Part shown: positions 8,701 through 15,596 of the stretch, piece after piece
How the letters are laid out: each line of letters starts with the position of its first letter
Numbering within the stretch: the first letter of the stretch is position 1
IMG/VR virus record: IMGVR_UViG_3300030099_007174
Span: 1-23,060 of that record
DNA from: a virus
Strand: one strand, 5' to 3'
Length of the DNA stretch: 23,060 nt
Notes under the pieces: model-generated
The model's database searches: none
Seen by the model: the letters and a program-made list of their open reading frames with translations, nothing else
Told to the model about the DNA's origin: nothing
Made by a program: the position numbers and the translations under genes

Positions 8701-11585
8701 ACTTCGGTTCAGCAGAAGAAAGAGCAAGAAATTATTTTTACAAAGTATCATTATTAGAAACATATAAAAATGGTATTGCTACGATAGAAAGTAGTAGTGG
8801 AGATGCTACAACATCATTATCATTACTAAGAGAAAAGGAATCATTACAAAAGAAAATTAATGATGTTAAAGCTAACTTTGATGGATTTGAACATTTCTTA
8901 ACAGATTCAACTTCATCATTAGCATTTCCAAAAGAATCAGATGGTGTATCCCTTCAATCAACTGGTAGTGGTGATTCGGTAGCTTGGTACAATACCTTAT
9001 TAGTTTCTTCATCAGCATATGATAAAGATAATGTAGACTACTTAGCAAATAACATTCCACAATATATTCAGAATGATGATGAACAGACTGATTTCATTTT
9101 GTTCTTAGATATGATTGGGCATCACTTTGATATCCTTTGGACTTATGTAACAGCACTAAAGAAAAATATTAAAGTAGAAGAAAAACAAAGAATTGGTCTT
9201 AGTGATGATATGTTAAAACATATCCTTAAAAACTATAGTTGGATTCCACATTCTTCTCAATCTACCAAAAGATTATGGGAATATGTTTTAGGATTTAGAG
9301 ATTCCAAAAAAACTTCTAAACTTGTAAAAAGTGGTAAAGAATATGAAAATACAATATGGAGAAGAATCTTAAATAATTTACCATACTTATTAAAACACAA
9401 AGGTACTCGTAGAGGATTAAGTGCAGTCCTATCTACATATGGTATTCCATCATCACTTCTTACAATTATGGAGTTTGGTGGACCAAGACAACAAGAAACA
9501 CAAACAACCACATTTACATTTGATGATAGAACATCAGCGGTACAAATGCCAAATGATACTGATAACTCAAAAATATTAGTAGATTGGAAATTAGAAAATG
9601 GAGTATCATCATCACATGCGGTTGAGGTTAGATTTAGAACATCTAATCAACATACACAATCACTTATAACCAATGAACCATATTGGAATGTTAAATTAGA
9701 ACATCAATTTGGAAACATTGGTAGATTAAACTTCTCATCTTCATTTGGTGAAGTAGTTACTACATCTGGTTCTTTATTTAATGATGAGTTTACACAATTT
9801 GTTATAAATGTTAATCACCATTCGGCATCTGAAAATGGTACATCAGAATCCATTGAGTTAGTTGCTATGCAAGATTTTCAAAGTAGAATCAGAATGCAAT
9901 TTAGTTCATCTACCGATTTTACATCTTCAATCAACGAATTCTTTAGTGGTTCACAATTATCTGTTGGAGATGGATTTACAGGTTCATTAGATGAATTTAG
10001 AATTTGGAGTTCATCACTTTCAAGTTCAGTAATTGCAGACCACACACTATTCCCTGAAAAAATTAATGGTAATCATATATCATCATCTACAGAAGATTTA
10101 ATGTTGAGACTGGATTTTGAAAAACCTAAAAATTTAGATTCAAATCCATCTATTCCAAATGTGGCACCTGATACAGGTTCAAATGGATTAATAAGATACT
10201 CTACATCAGCTACTGGTAGTGGTTTTAGTGATAACTCAACTTATCCATTCCACTATGATGTTTATGATAGACAGGTTACCGCTAAAGTACCATCTATGGG
10301 ATTTGGGCCAGCAGATAAATTTAGATTTGAATCAGCTTCATTAGTACAGAACTTATCATATAGACAAAGAGCTACAAAGAAAGCATTTGATACGGCACCA
10401 TTAGATTCTAATCAATTAGGTATATTCCTATCACCTACCAAAGAACTAAATTTGGATATTATAAAATCACTACCTGATTTTAGTATAGATGATTACATAG
10501 GACATGCTGGTGACCAATACAAAGATGATTATCCTGATTTGTTGAATTTACGAAAGTATGTATTTGGAAGATATAACCTCAACATATATGAGTATATTAA
10601 TATCATAAAATATATAGATAAATCTTTGTTTGAAACAATCAAACAAATGATACCTGCAAGGGTTAAGGTAATGGATGGTTTATTGATTGAACCTCACTTC
10701 TTAGAAAGGAATAAAGAACGAAGAAGAGAACCTGTTGCGGAGTTAATGGAATCAAAAGAAGGTAAAGAGGATGTATCAAGAGGTTCAGTAATAGCTCTAT
10801 CATCATCTGTTGAGCATAAAGAGGTAAAATTAGATTTATCTGATGTTGTAGAGTTTATAGAAACTATTCCTTCATATGAAGCAGAAATAAGTGAAAGTAA
10901 GATAGATGAAGTAAATGCAAACTTTAATAACTTCATTGGAAATATAACTGATACAGAAATAAATGCAATATCAAGTAGTAGATTAGATTACGAATCAATA
11001 ATTAGTGATGGTGCAGCTTCTCAATCTCTGATATCTGAATTAGAGTTTAGTAATAGTGATATTATAGGAATAGACCCAGATGGTATTACAAATGCAGGGT
11101 TTGGTATTGGACCAGCAACAAATGGTTTTATTGTTAGAACTACAAGAGATAATTTTAATAATTACAAAAAAGAAAAACTAAGAGTTTGGGTTGTTAAAAA
11201 AGAAAAAAGATTTAAACAAAAGGTACAATTAAATCCATTAGATAGTTCATTAGGAACAATTGTTTCAGAATCAGGTTTAAAAACAAAAACAATAGTATCC
11301 TTCACCTCACCTTCTGGCTCATTAACGGGTTCACTTGGTAATATTGATACTGATGGAACTGTAGTACAAGTTACTGCTTTGAATGGTTATTTACCAACAC
11401 ATCAAAAAAATACTACATTCTTACCAGCTGGTATGGAAAATTTATACTTTAAAGGTTGTAAACAAACACAAGCTACAACCTTAGATGGAACACCTCCAAT
11501 AGAGGTATTTACTACGAATCCTAACACTCTAAAAGTATCAGATAGTGGTAGGGGAAGTGGTGAACCGATATTAGAGATAGAATAA
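5718..11585 (+). CDS. Giant multidomain tail/baseplate protein with PEGA-like and LamG-like regions
   Basis: This 1955-residue protein is the largest in the window, starting 2 nt after the previous stop with AGAGG 12 nt upstream. Residues 1-~260 are Arg/Pro-rich and probably disordered (19 Lys/Arg in the first 50, then PPPP runs). Residues ~270-345 resemble a PEGA domain (LTVSVTSSPSNAEVLVNGSP, then TVTVRKTGY). An acidic stretch (IVDDIVDDDDTTVDD, ~451-465) leads into several beta-sandwich-like segments to ~785. Residues ~1105-1255 carry a motif I associate with phage tail proteins: W(R)RILNNLPYLLKHKGT, then LSTYGIPSSLLTI and FGG. Residues ~1265-1470 look LamG/concanavalin-like, including GFTGSLDEFRIWSSSLS. 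Residues ~1577-1665 have a helical block ending PARVKVMDGLLIEPHFLER, also typical of such proteins. I infer a baseplate-to-fibre or adhesin role. The LamG-like part could bind glycans, but that is not demonstrated. Confidence 0.65.
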   Translation: MAHRRKRRGKFGRPTNTRPPSRSRRGRSSTGKKKTSAAIRSRLNTIRTKTAPVTPTASPFAVKKRAFTRRRTRVVRPAPPKPTPRRAPSPPPPKPRVVRRITPPPPKVIKSRPAPFRPSIPNNIPLRPKGIVGRRDRGFSDVIKSIPPPRPTPRVSAPVSIPRAVTDAAEYLAAMRERGARMGAQIELQPVNLNQRRGTLQSGPRRAGERGGGFVRDDSFNRRDRDLVLAGNADRDGVLGGGNIPGGPAPRVDLPKPIPTPPIKPAIGRNLTVSVTSSPSNAEVLVNGSPAGVKLTPTILSYTDKQLIGTTKTVTVRKTGYGSNESYSISGRVKEEVKIIEEKVLDFDEPDFIEPSFITAGLRPLRQGRFTGGPREGDIDGIRSFSPTFEEEMRRPKVITRKKEIRTQVFLFNVVHRVDGKIVGSKSDLSISNLFQTIHFDLKKAKVDDIIVDDIVDDDDTTVDDGPPAKKVPELLVLTPDGDNPDGTELTQHYSAVINGRDVRRINSNTFKGKAGEPFSVTLRATDVSNYKIKFFNILKGSIVDEDAKGFEKVPAQELSINVDGPVTVLIFLEKVRPILVPSVTISPTTFRYNIAEPISLSLGYDSENCDSVELKLNKTTLKQTDEDGVFLISNKMFNAGVGQYIGYVCPFNKSYGQGTPQKFIINVVNEVAVKTPDIVNISYPERLKGADFKGYDVDFSVSYQSVNTNFVNIFIGDKSKPYGKFSPTQSVDFNVQRIIKLLGTKIKEDDDEFKFTILLQPHNTSTSKEVVGKLESIQITFVKSDIDLPREDIVNQLCDAFDLNLNLFDDETSKYLTHLAHFGEGKNKLIANWEKDDVTFRNFKYDELRDKFLPEYVDGGFNALVLKMYEPLGKEIQPNQELFISKIITQPIIDEISIVDDSEEYCVPLKGPNFGVNDCGSPADTGFEIIDELVASGSQSSAKLIDTFVSSSGVDTKKLNIEYVSSSFDFIETEYGYSVDGTVSEAYRFDNFVHFGSAEERARNYFYKVSLLETYKNGIATIESSSGDATTSLSLLREKESLQKKINDVKANFDGFEHFLTDSTSSLAFPKESDGVSLQSTGSGDSVAWYNTLLVSSSAYDKDNVDYLANNIPQYIQNDDEQTDFILFLDMIGHHFDILWTYVTALKKNIKVEEKQRIGLSDDMLKHILKNYSWIPHSSQSTKRLWEYVLGFRDSKKTSKLVKSGKEYENTIWRRILNNLPYLLKHKGTRRGLSAVLSTYGIPSSLLTIMEFGGPRQQETQTTTFTFDDRTSAVQMPNDTDNSKILVDWKLENGVSSSHAVEVRFRTSNQHTQSLITNEPYWNVKLEHQFGNIGRLNFSSSFGEVVTTSGSLFNDEFTQFVINVNHHSASENGTSESIELVAMQDFQSRIRMQFSSSTDFTSSINEFFSGSQLSVGDGFTGSLDEFRIWSSSLSSSVIADHTLFPEKINGNHISSSTEDLMLRLDFEKPKNLDSNPSIPNVAPDTGSNGLIRYSTSATGSGFSDNSTYPFHYDVYDRQVTAKVPSMGFGPADKFRFESASLVQNLSYRQRATKKAFDTAPLDSNQLGIFLSPTKELNLDIIKSLPDFSIDDYIGHAGDQYKDDYPDLLNLRKYVFGRYNLNIYEYINIIKYIDKSLFETIKQMIPARVKVMDGLLIEPHFLERNKERRREPVAELMESKEGKEDVSRGSVIALSSSVEHKEVKLDLSDVVEFIETIPSYEAEISESKIDEVNANFNNFIGNITDTEINAISSSRLDYESIISDGAASQSLISELEFSNSDIIGIDPDGITNAGFGIGPATNGFIVRTTRDNFNNYKKEKLRVWVVKKEKRFKQKVQLNPLDSSLGTIVSESGLKTKTIVSFTSPSGSLTGSLGNIDTDGTVVQVTALNGYLPTHQKNTTFLPAGMENLYFKGCKQTQATTLDGTPPIEVFTTNPNTLKVSDSGRGSGEPILEIE

Positions 11586-11608
11586 TTTATTTATTTTTTA
11601 GAAAAGTT

Positions 11609-11619
11609 ATATTTATATA
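11609..11619 (+). promoter_or_regulatory. Repeated motif ATATTTATATA, copy 1 (candidate late promoter element)
   Basis: This exact 11-mer lies in the 61-nt gap before the 208-aa structural gene and 28 nt before its ATG. The same 11-mer recurs before the 424-aa gene and the 59-aa ORF. It resembles the reverse of the T4 late element TATAAATA and a lone -10/-7 box. No -35/-33-like element is visible upstream. A late-promoter role is inference. Confidence 0.4.
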
Positions 11620-11646
11620 TTGTAAACATATAGGGAATAAACAATT

Positions 11647-12273
11647 ATGGCATATTTAGATAACACAGAAATTACAGTCGATGCTATCCTCACCAAAAAA
11701 GGTAGAGAGAAGCTCGCAACAGGTGAAGGTCTTAACATTACAAGATTTGCTTTAGGAGATGATGAGATAGATTATGGTTTATATGAACCAGCACATCCAA
11801 AGGGTTCTGCATTTTATGATGCAGCTATTAAAGCAATACCAATATTAGAGGCATCACCAGATGAAACACAAACATTAAGATTTAAATTGGTAACTTTACC
11901 AAAAGGAACAACTAAGATTCCAAAAGTGGAATTTGGTATTCCTTCTATATCTGTAAATCAGAATAGTGGTGAAGTATCACTAAGTCCAACTACATCACCA
12001 GCAGGTAATAGTTCAGCTGGATACACTGTAGTATTAGCAAATAAGAACGCTGGTACAGTTGTAGGTAGTGGATTAGCAGTATCGGCAGGTTCGGTACCTG
12101 TATTCTTAGGAGATGAAGTAACAACAACAGCATCAGTAGAAGCAGGATTAAAGTTTTCGTTTATTCCTAATCCGAACATTACTGAAACTATAAAAACAAC
12201 TATTACGGTATATGGTAACGAAACAGGTGGTTCACAAACTATTCCTGTAACGATTACATTTGTTAAAGAATAA
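11647..12273 (+). CDS. Virion structural protein, 208 aa
   Basis: The ATG follows AGGGA by 10 nt and opens MAYLDNTEITVDAILTKKGR. This N-terminal pattern (LDNTEITVDAILTKKGREKLA, then ITRFALGDDEIDYGLY) is one I associate with structural genes of T4-like phages from marine metagenomes, but I cannot name a characterised member. Residues ~1-100 look like a conserved domain. Residues ~100-208 are Ser/Thr/Gly/Val-rich and predicted beta, like an immunoglobulin-type or decoration domain. There is no signal peptide. The gene is separated from the giant tail gene by the longest gap in its neighbourhood, which contains a repeated A/T motif, so it may begin a separate transcript with the next gene 18 nt downstream. 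The exact place in the virion is unknown. Confidence 0.55.
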   Translation: MAYLDNTEITVDAILTKKGREKLATGEGLNITRFALGDDEIDYGLYEPAHPKGSAFYDAAIKAIPILEASPDETQTLRFKLVTLPKGTTKIPKVEFGIPSISVNQNSGEVSLSPTTSPAGNSSAGYTVVLANKNAGTVVGSGLAVSAGSVPVFLGDEVTTTASVEAGLKFSFIPNPNITETIKTTITVYGNETGGSQTIPVTITFVKE

Positions 12274-12291
12274 TAAAAGAGGGAAAAAATT

Positions 12292-13563
12292 ATGGCAGAA
12301 ATAGCAGGACAACAGGGAGCAGCATTAACTAATGAGTTAGCTCAGTACCTACAGAACGCTGATGGTGAAGTTTCTTCTGAAGAGTTAGCAGGTATTATTA
12401 ATGAATACCTAAGTGGTAATGACCAACTAACTGCAGATGGAACATCAGCAGCATCAGGAATATATAAAAGGTTCAATGAGTTTGACCAAATATCAGGTAA
12501 AGTTGAAGTTGTAACAACAGGTCTTTGGACTGGTGATACAGGTTCTTTAGCACAACACCATACTGGTTCACAAGCAAAATCAGCTTCAGGTGATTATTTC
12601 TATAATATTCACCAAACTGCATCAGCAGGTGACCAAGTAGTACAATACGCAGTTGCTTATGGGCATATTAGTGGTAGTGGTTCAGTATCCCTCGCTAACT
12701 CTGATGACGCTACATTCCCTACAAAAGCAACTTATATGCAGTATCGTTCTTTACTACTTGGACAAGAAGATTCTCATTTTACATTCGCATCATCATCTGG
12801 TACAGGACATAACACAGAAGATTTCTTTGTGATTAATGTAGCTAGAGCAAGATATAAAGAACAATTAGATGCTGGTAACTGGTCACTTAAATTAAGTGGT
12901 AGTAGAGGAACAATGACACTTATTGATGATAGTGGTAAGAAGTTCTCAGATACAGTTGGTAAATCAGGTAGAGTATTTGATGTAGTAAGTGGTTCACTTA
13001 GATTAGGAACTTCAGAAGAAGCAGAAATAGCTCAAAAATATACATCAGGTTCATCAAGTGGAAGTTTTGCAGGAGGAGAAGGATATGGATTATTTTATCC
13101 AGACCAAGGTATTATCTTACTAAATCCTGGCGCATTAGAAGCAGAGATTGAATATAGTGAAGGTGTATCTGGTTCTGGTGATACAAATATTATTACGGGT
13201 TACTCAACCACTGGTTCTGAATTCGTAGGAGTAGATAAAAACCAAAAAGCACACCATTGGTTATACGCAGCAATTAAAGGTGGAGCTGATTTCGAAGCAA
13301 GAAGAACAGAAAATGTATCAACATCACATTACTTTGTTAGAGCACAGAACAGAGAATTTAATTTCTCTAACAACCCAACATTTGTAAGTGGTTCAGATAA
13401 TGCATTCGCAGTATCATCGTTTAAGAGAGACCCAAGAGTTTATATTACAACAATTGGATTATTCAATAATGCAAACGAAATGTTAGCAGTAGCTAAAACA
13501 TCTCAACCGATTGCAAAATCGTTTGATAAAGAAATATTAGTAAAAGTTAAATTAGACTTTTAA
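12292..13563 (+). CDS. Appendage-like virion structural protein (paralogue A)
   Basis: This 423-residue protein has a strong AGAGGG site 8 nt before the ATG. It is rich in Ser, Gly and Thr with many SGS/SSSG turns, and lacks a signal peptide or membrane segments. The C-terminal part contains EFNFSNNPTF (~354-363) and YITTIGLFNNANEMLAVAK (~384-402), followed by a KVKLDF end. The next gene has the same two motifs in the same order and spacing class, so the two are diverged paralogues sharing a C-terminal domain. Such ITTIGLYN...AVAK endings recur, as I remember them, in structural proteins of marine T4-like phages. An intrinsic terminator lies 30 nt after the stop, suggesting abundant, separately terminated expression as for major virion proteins. 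A specific role (fibre, collar or sheath-associated) cannot be assigned. Confidence 0.6.
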   Translation: MAEIAGQQGAALTNELAQYLQNADGEVSSEELAGIINEYLSGNDQLTADGTSAASGIYKRFNEFDQISGKVEVVTTGLWTGDTGSLAQHHTGSQAKSASGDYFYNIHQTASAGDQVVQYAVAYGHISGSGSVSLANSDDATFPTKATYMQYRSLLLGQEDSHFTFASSSGTGHNTEDFFVINVARARYKEQLDAGNWSLKLSGSRGTMTLIDDSGKKFSDTVGKSGRVFDVVSGSLRLGTSEEAEIAQKYTSGSSSGSFAGGEGYGLFYPDQGIILLNPGALEAEIEYSEGVSGSGDTNIITGYSTTGSEFVGVDKNQKAHHWLYAAIKGGADFEARRTENVSTSHYFVRAQNREFNFSNNPTFVSGSDNAFAVSSFKRDPRVYITTIGLFNNANEMLAVAKTSQPIAKSFDKEILVKVKLDF

Positions 13564-13592
13564 CCGTAGGCACGCATTTCAAACAAAGTAAG

Positions 13593-13622
13593 AACCTCAT
13601 CAAAAGTGAGGTTTTTCTTTTT
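13593..13622 (+). terminator. Rho-independent terminator
   Basis: A 7-bp stem AACCTCA / TGAGGTT (13593-13599 with 13607-13613) encloses a 7-nt loop and is followed by a T-rich tail (TTTCTTTTT). It sits 30 nt after the stop of the 423-aa structural gene and just before the motif and ribosome site of the next gene. It is the only convincing intrinsic terminator I found in the window. Confidence 0.85.
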
Positions 13623-13625
13623 GTG

Positions 13626-13636
13626 ATATTTATATA
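13626..13636 (+). promoter_or_regulatory. Repeated motif ATATTTATATA, copy 2
   Basis: This copy lies directly between the intrinsic terminator and the start of the 424-aa gene, where a new promoter is expected. It abuts the Shine-Dalgarno AAGGAG (13637-13642). If the motif acted as a -10 box, transcription would begin at or after that ribosome site. The exact role (promoter or 5' leader element) is therefore unsettled. Confidence 0.4.
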
Positions 13637-13651
13637 AAGGAGTAATATCAT

Positions 13652-14926
13652 ATGTTAAAAGAAATACCAACAGAGAATGTAAATATAAGACCTTTTAGGA
13701 CTCATAAAACTTATCTACATAGTTCAGGTAGTACAGAAATATATACTGCCCATTCAGCTTCGATATCAGATGAGGTAATCAATCTATATACAATACCAGG
13801 TGGTGCGTTTGATAGAGCTACTTTTTTTGACCCAATAAATGAGGCAAAGACAAATGATTTTTATCAAAGAATGCTATATCACTCCACAAAAGCAAAATAT
13901 TATCACGAATCAAATAAACTATCACCACTAACAGGCGCAGGAAAACAACATCCACAATTTGCTTATGGTAATCAAAGAGTATTAACAAATCATATAGAAT
14001 TATTAGCAGTATCTCAATCTGAATATGGTGAGGAAATAAAACCAGGTTCAGTTGAATTATTCATACATACACCAAAAGTAGAATCAAAAAGATTGAAGAT
14101 TGTTGATGATGGGTATGGAAACTTAGTTGAAAGTACAAGATGTGCTAAAATTCTTTTACTTAATAATGAAACAGGTGAAATACATTTTTCAGATTTTGAT
14201 GGAAATGAATACCACGGAACTACAGATTTGACAAACTTTGAAAGTGGTTCGTTGAATGTTTTAACAATAGAACCACAAGGTGGAGCTGATACTAGAGCAA
14301 CTGCTATGAACGCAGTATCAATACTTACAATGGATTTTGAATGTGGTATTATAAGATTTGCTGATGATGATAATCCGTTTGGATTAATTACTAATTGGAG
14401 TGCTTACATTGTTGGAAATGTATTTTATGGTGAAGGGTTGTTTGTAATGAATGATGCAAATTGTACAACACTATTAAATGGATATGATTTAAAATTTAAA
14501 GGAACTCATACAATATATGAGCATGAGTTTTTCTTAGAAGTTGGAGATTGTGAATTCAATTATTCACAAAATCCAACAGCAGTTACAGTATTCGAAAGTG
14601 GTTCAACTGATTTTGTTACAACACCAATAGTACAAGGTGAACCGGGTAAAACTGTAAAGATAAGAGATATATATAGTATAGATAGAAAACCATTTTATAG
14701 TGGTTCAGTTACATCTTCAATTACAAATGAATTTGTTAGTGGGAGTTGGGATGATTATTATGAATCGGGTTCAACTGATTTAACTGGTTCATATTTAGCG
14801 CCATTTATCACTACAATTGGATTGTATAATAACGATAATGAAATGATGGCAGTAGCTAAGTTACCAAAACCAATTAAGAACTTGCCTGATTATCCAGTTA
14901 ACTTTATCGTTAGAATTGATGTTTAA
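13652..14926 (+). CDS. Appendage-like virion structural protein (paralogue B)
   Basis: This 424-residue protein has AAGGAG 9 nt before the ATG, the best ribosome site in the window. It shares two C-terminal motifs with the preceding protein: EFNYSQNPTA (~301-310) and FITTIGLYNNDNEMMAVAK (~385-403), ending NFIVRIDV. The N-terminal ~290 residues differ, with IRPFRTHKTY near the start, an ILLLNNETGEIHFSDFDG strand pair near 167-184 and a second LTMDFECGIIRFADDDNPFG repeat-like segment near 225-244. This fits duplication with retention of one C-terminal fold and divergence of the rest. The gene follows a terminator and a repeated A/T motif, so it is probably transcribed from its own promoter. Virion location is unknown, and a collar, fibre or baseplate accessory is possible. 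Confidence 0.6.
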   Translation: MLKEIPTENVNIRPFRTHKTYLHSSGSTEIYTAHSASISDEVINLYTIPGGAFDRATFFDPINEAKTNDFYQRMLYHSTKAKYYHESNKLSPLTGAGKQHPQFAYGNQRVLTNHIELLAVSQSEYGEEIKPGSVELFIHTPKVESKRLKIVDDGYGNLVESTRCAKILLLNNETGEIHFSDFDGNEYHGTTDLTNFESGSLNVLTIEPQGGADTRATAMNAVSILTMDFECGIIRFADDDNPFGLITNWSAYIVGNVFYGEGLFVMNDANCTTLLNGYDLKFKGTHTIYEHEFFLEVGDCEFNYSQNPTAVTVFESGSTDFVTTPIVQGEPGKTVKIRDIYSIDRKPFYSGSVTSSITNEFVSGSWDDYYESGSTDLTGSYLAPFITTIGLYNNDNEMMAVAKLPKPIKNLPDYPVNFIVRIDV

Positions 14927-14937
14927 TTAAAAAACTT

Positions 14938-14948
14938 ATATTTATATA
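14938..14948 (+). promoter_or_regulatory. Repeated motif ATATTTATATA, copy 3
   Basis: This identical 11-mer lies 12 nt after the stop of the 424-aa gene and 16 nt before the ATG of the 59-aa ORF. The arrangement is the same as copy 2: motif, then 1-2 nt, then a purine-rich ribosome site (AGAGG at 14950-14954). The shared layout supports a functional element rather than chance A/T richness. Its function as a promoter is inferred. Confidence 0.4.
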
Positions 14949-14964
14949 AAAGAGGAAAAATATT

Positions 14965-15144
14965 ATGGCTTCAATACTTGATTTATTTAAAGCTTCTGAG
15001 TTTTCAAAATTAGGAAAAGACTCAAAGGACAAAACGCCTATCTCATTAGATGGAGGTAAGGATATATCAAAACCAACAAACTTAGAAAGAGCAAGAGGCG
15101 GCAAACTGAACACAAAAAAATATTCTGATTCAGTTGATTACTAA
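14965..15144 (+). CDS. Small hypothetical protein, 59 aa
   Basis: ATG at 14965 and TAA at 15142-15144 give a 59-residue product starting MASILDLFKASEFSKLGKDS and ending YSDSVDY. AGAGG lies 10 nt before the start, and the repeated ATATTTATATA motif lies just upstream. The product is charged and Lys/Ser/Asp-rich, with no membrane segment or cysteine. A short amphipathic N-terminal helix (ILDLFKASEF) is followed by a probably disordered tail. The start context matches the SD-preceded structural genes, not the SD-poor genes that follow, so I group it with the late block. I do not recognise it. A minor virion or assembly protein is possible. Confidence 0.6.
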   Translation: MASILDLFKASEFSKLGKDSKDKTPISLDGGKDISKPTNLERARGGKLNTKKYSDSVDY

Positions 15145-15155
15145 ACTTTTTGACT

Positions 15156-15557
15156 ATGCCCACATGGAAATATGAAGGTAAACTGATTACCGAAATTTCT
15201 GATATGCCTGAAGGTTCAATAGGATTTATTTATAAAATACGAAAGAAAACAGGTGAATTTTATATCGGAAGAAAATCTTTGTACGCACACAGAACACTAC
15301 CACCACTAAAAGGTACAAAGAGAAAAAGAAAGGTGGTAAAAGAATCAAATTGGAAAAATTACCAATCATCACACTCAGAAGTAAAAAAATGGGATGGTAA
15401 TGATATCAGTAAATTTATCTTACGATTCTGTAAAACAAAGAAAGCAATGACTTATTATGAGCTTGAAGAACAGATAAAACATAATGTTTTGTATGAATCT
15501 CATTGTTTTAATGATAATATTTTAGGAAAATTCTTTAGAAAAGATTTGGAAAATTGA
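15156..15557 (+). CDS. GIY-YIG nuclease-like protein
   Basis: This 133-residue protein has the GIY-YIG core as GFIYKI (~23-28) and FYIGRKS (~35-41), with Arg39 in the usual catalytic-Arg region. It continues with KRKRKVVKESNWKNYQSS and a C-terminal LEEQIKHNVL ... CFNDNILGKFF segment. This layout matches small T4-like phage proteins often annotated as putative GIY-YIG endonucleases. GIY-YIG enzymes cut DNA in repair, restriction or homing. I see no extra DNA-binding module typical of a homing enzyme and no intron nearby. An upstream in-frame TTG at 15150 would add two residues, but ATG at 15156 is preferred; neither has a Shine-Dalgarno sequence. The gene sits at the border between structural and replication genes. 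Substrate is unknown. Confidence 0.7.
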   Translation: MPTWKYEGKLITEISDMPEGSIGFIYKIRKKTGEFYIGRKSLYAHRTLPPLKGTKRKRKVVKESNWKNYQSSHSEVKKWDGNDISKFILRFCKTKKAMTYYELEEQIKHNVLYESHCFNDNILGKFFRKDLEN

Positions 15558-15576
15558 AAAATTTTTCGTATATTTA
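15545..15576 (+). promoter_or_regulatory. Bacteroidota-type promoter candidate before primase
   Basis: TTTG at 15545-15548 and TATATTTA at 15569-15576 are separated by 20 nt. This approximates the Bacteroidota primary-sigma promoter (TTTG at -33, TAnnTTTG at -7, spacing about 19-21), with one mismatch in the last -7 position. It overlaps the 3' end of the nuclease gene and would give a leader of about 14 nt before the primase ATG. In A/T-rich DNA such matches also arise by chance. Confidence 0.35.
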
Positions 15577-15596
15577 CATTGTAAATTGTATATCTT

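Noticed and set aside
15150-15155. TTG start two codons before the ATG of the nuclease-like gene
   Set aside because: It adds only two residues and has no better ribosome site, so ATG at 15156 was preferred.
15156-15557. Homing endonuclease with an intron or recognition site nearby
   Set aside because: It is a free-standing GIY-YIG protein without the extra DNA-binding segments of typical homing enzymes, and no interrupted gene is seen beside it.
15556-15567. GAAAAATTTTTC palindrome considered as a terminator
   Set aside because: The perfect palindrome leaves no loop, is nearly all A/T, and overlaps the promoter-like region, so it is unlikely to terminate transcription.
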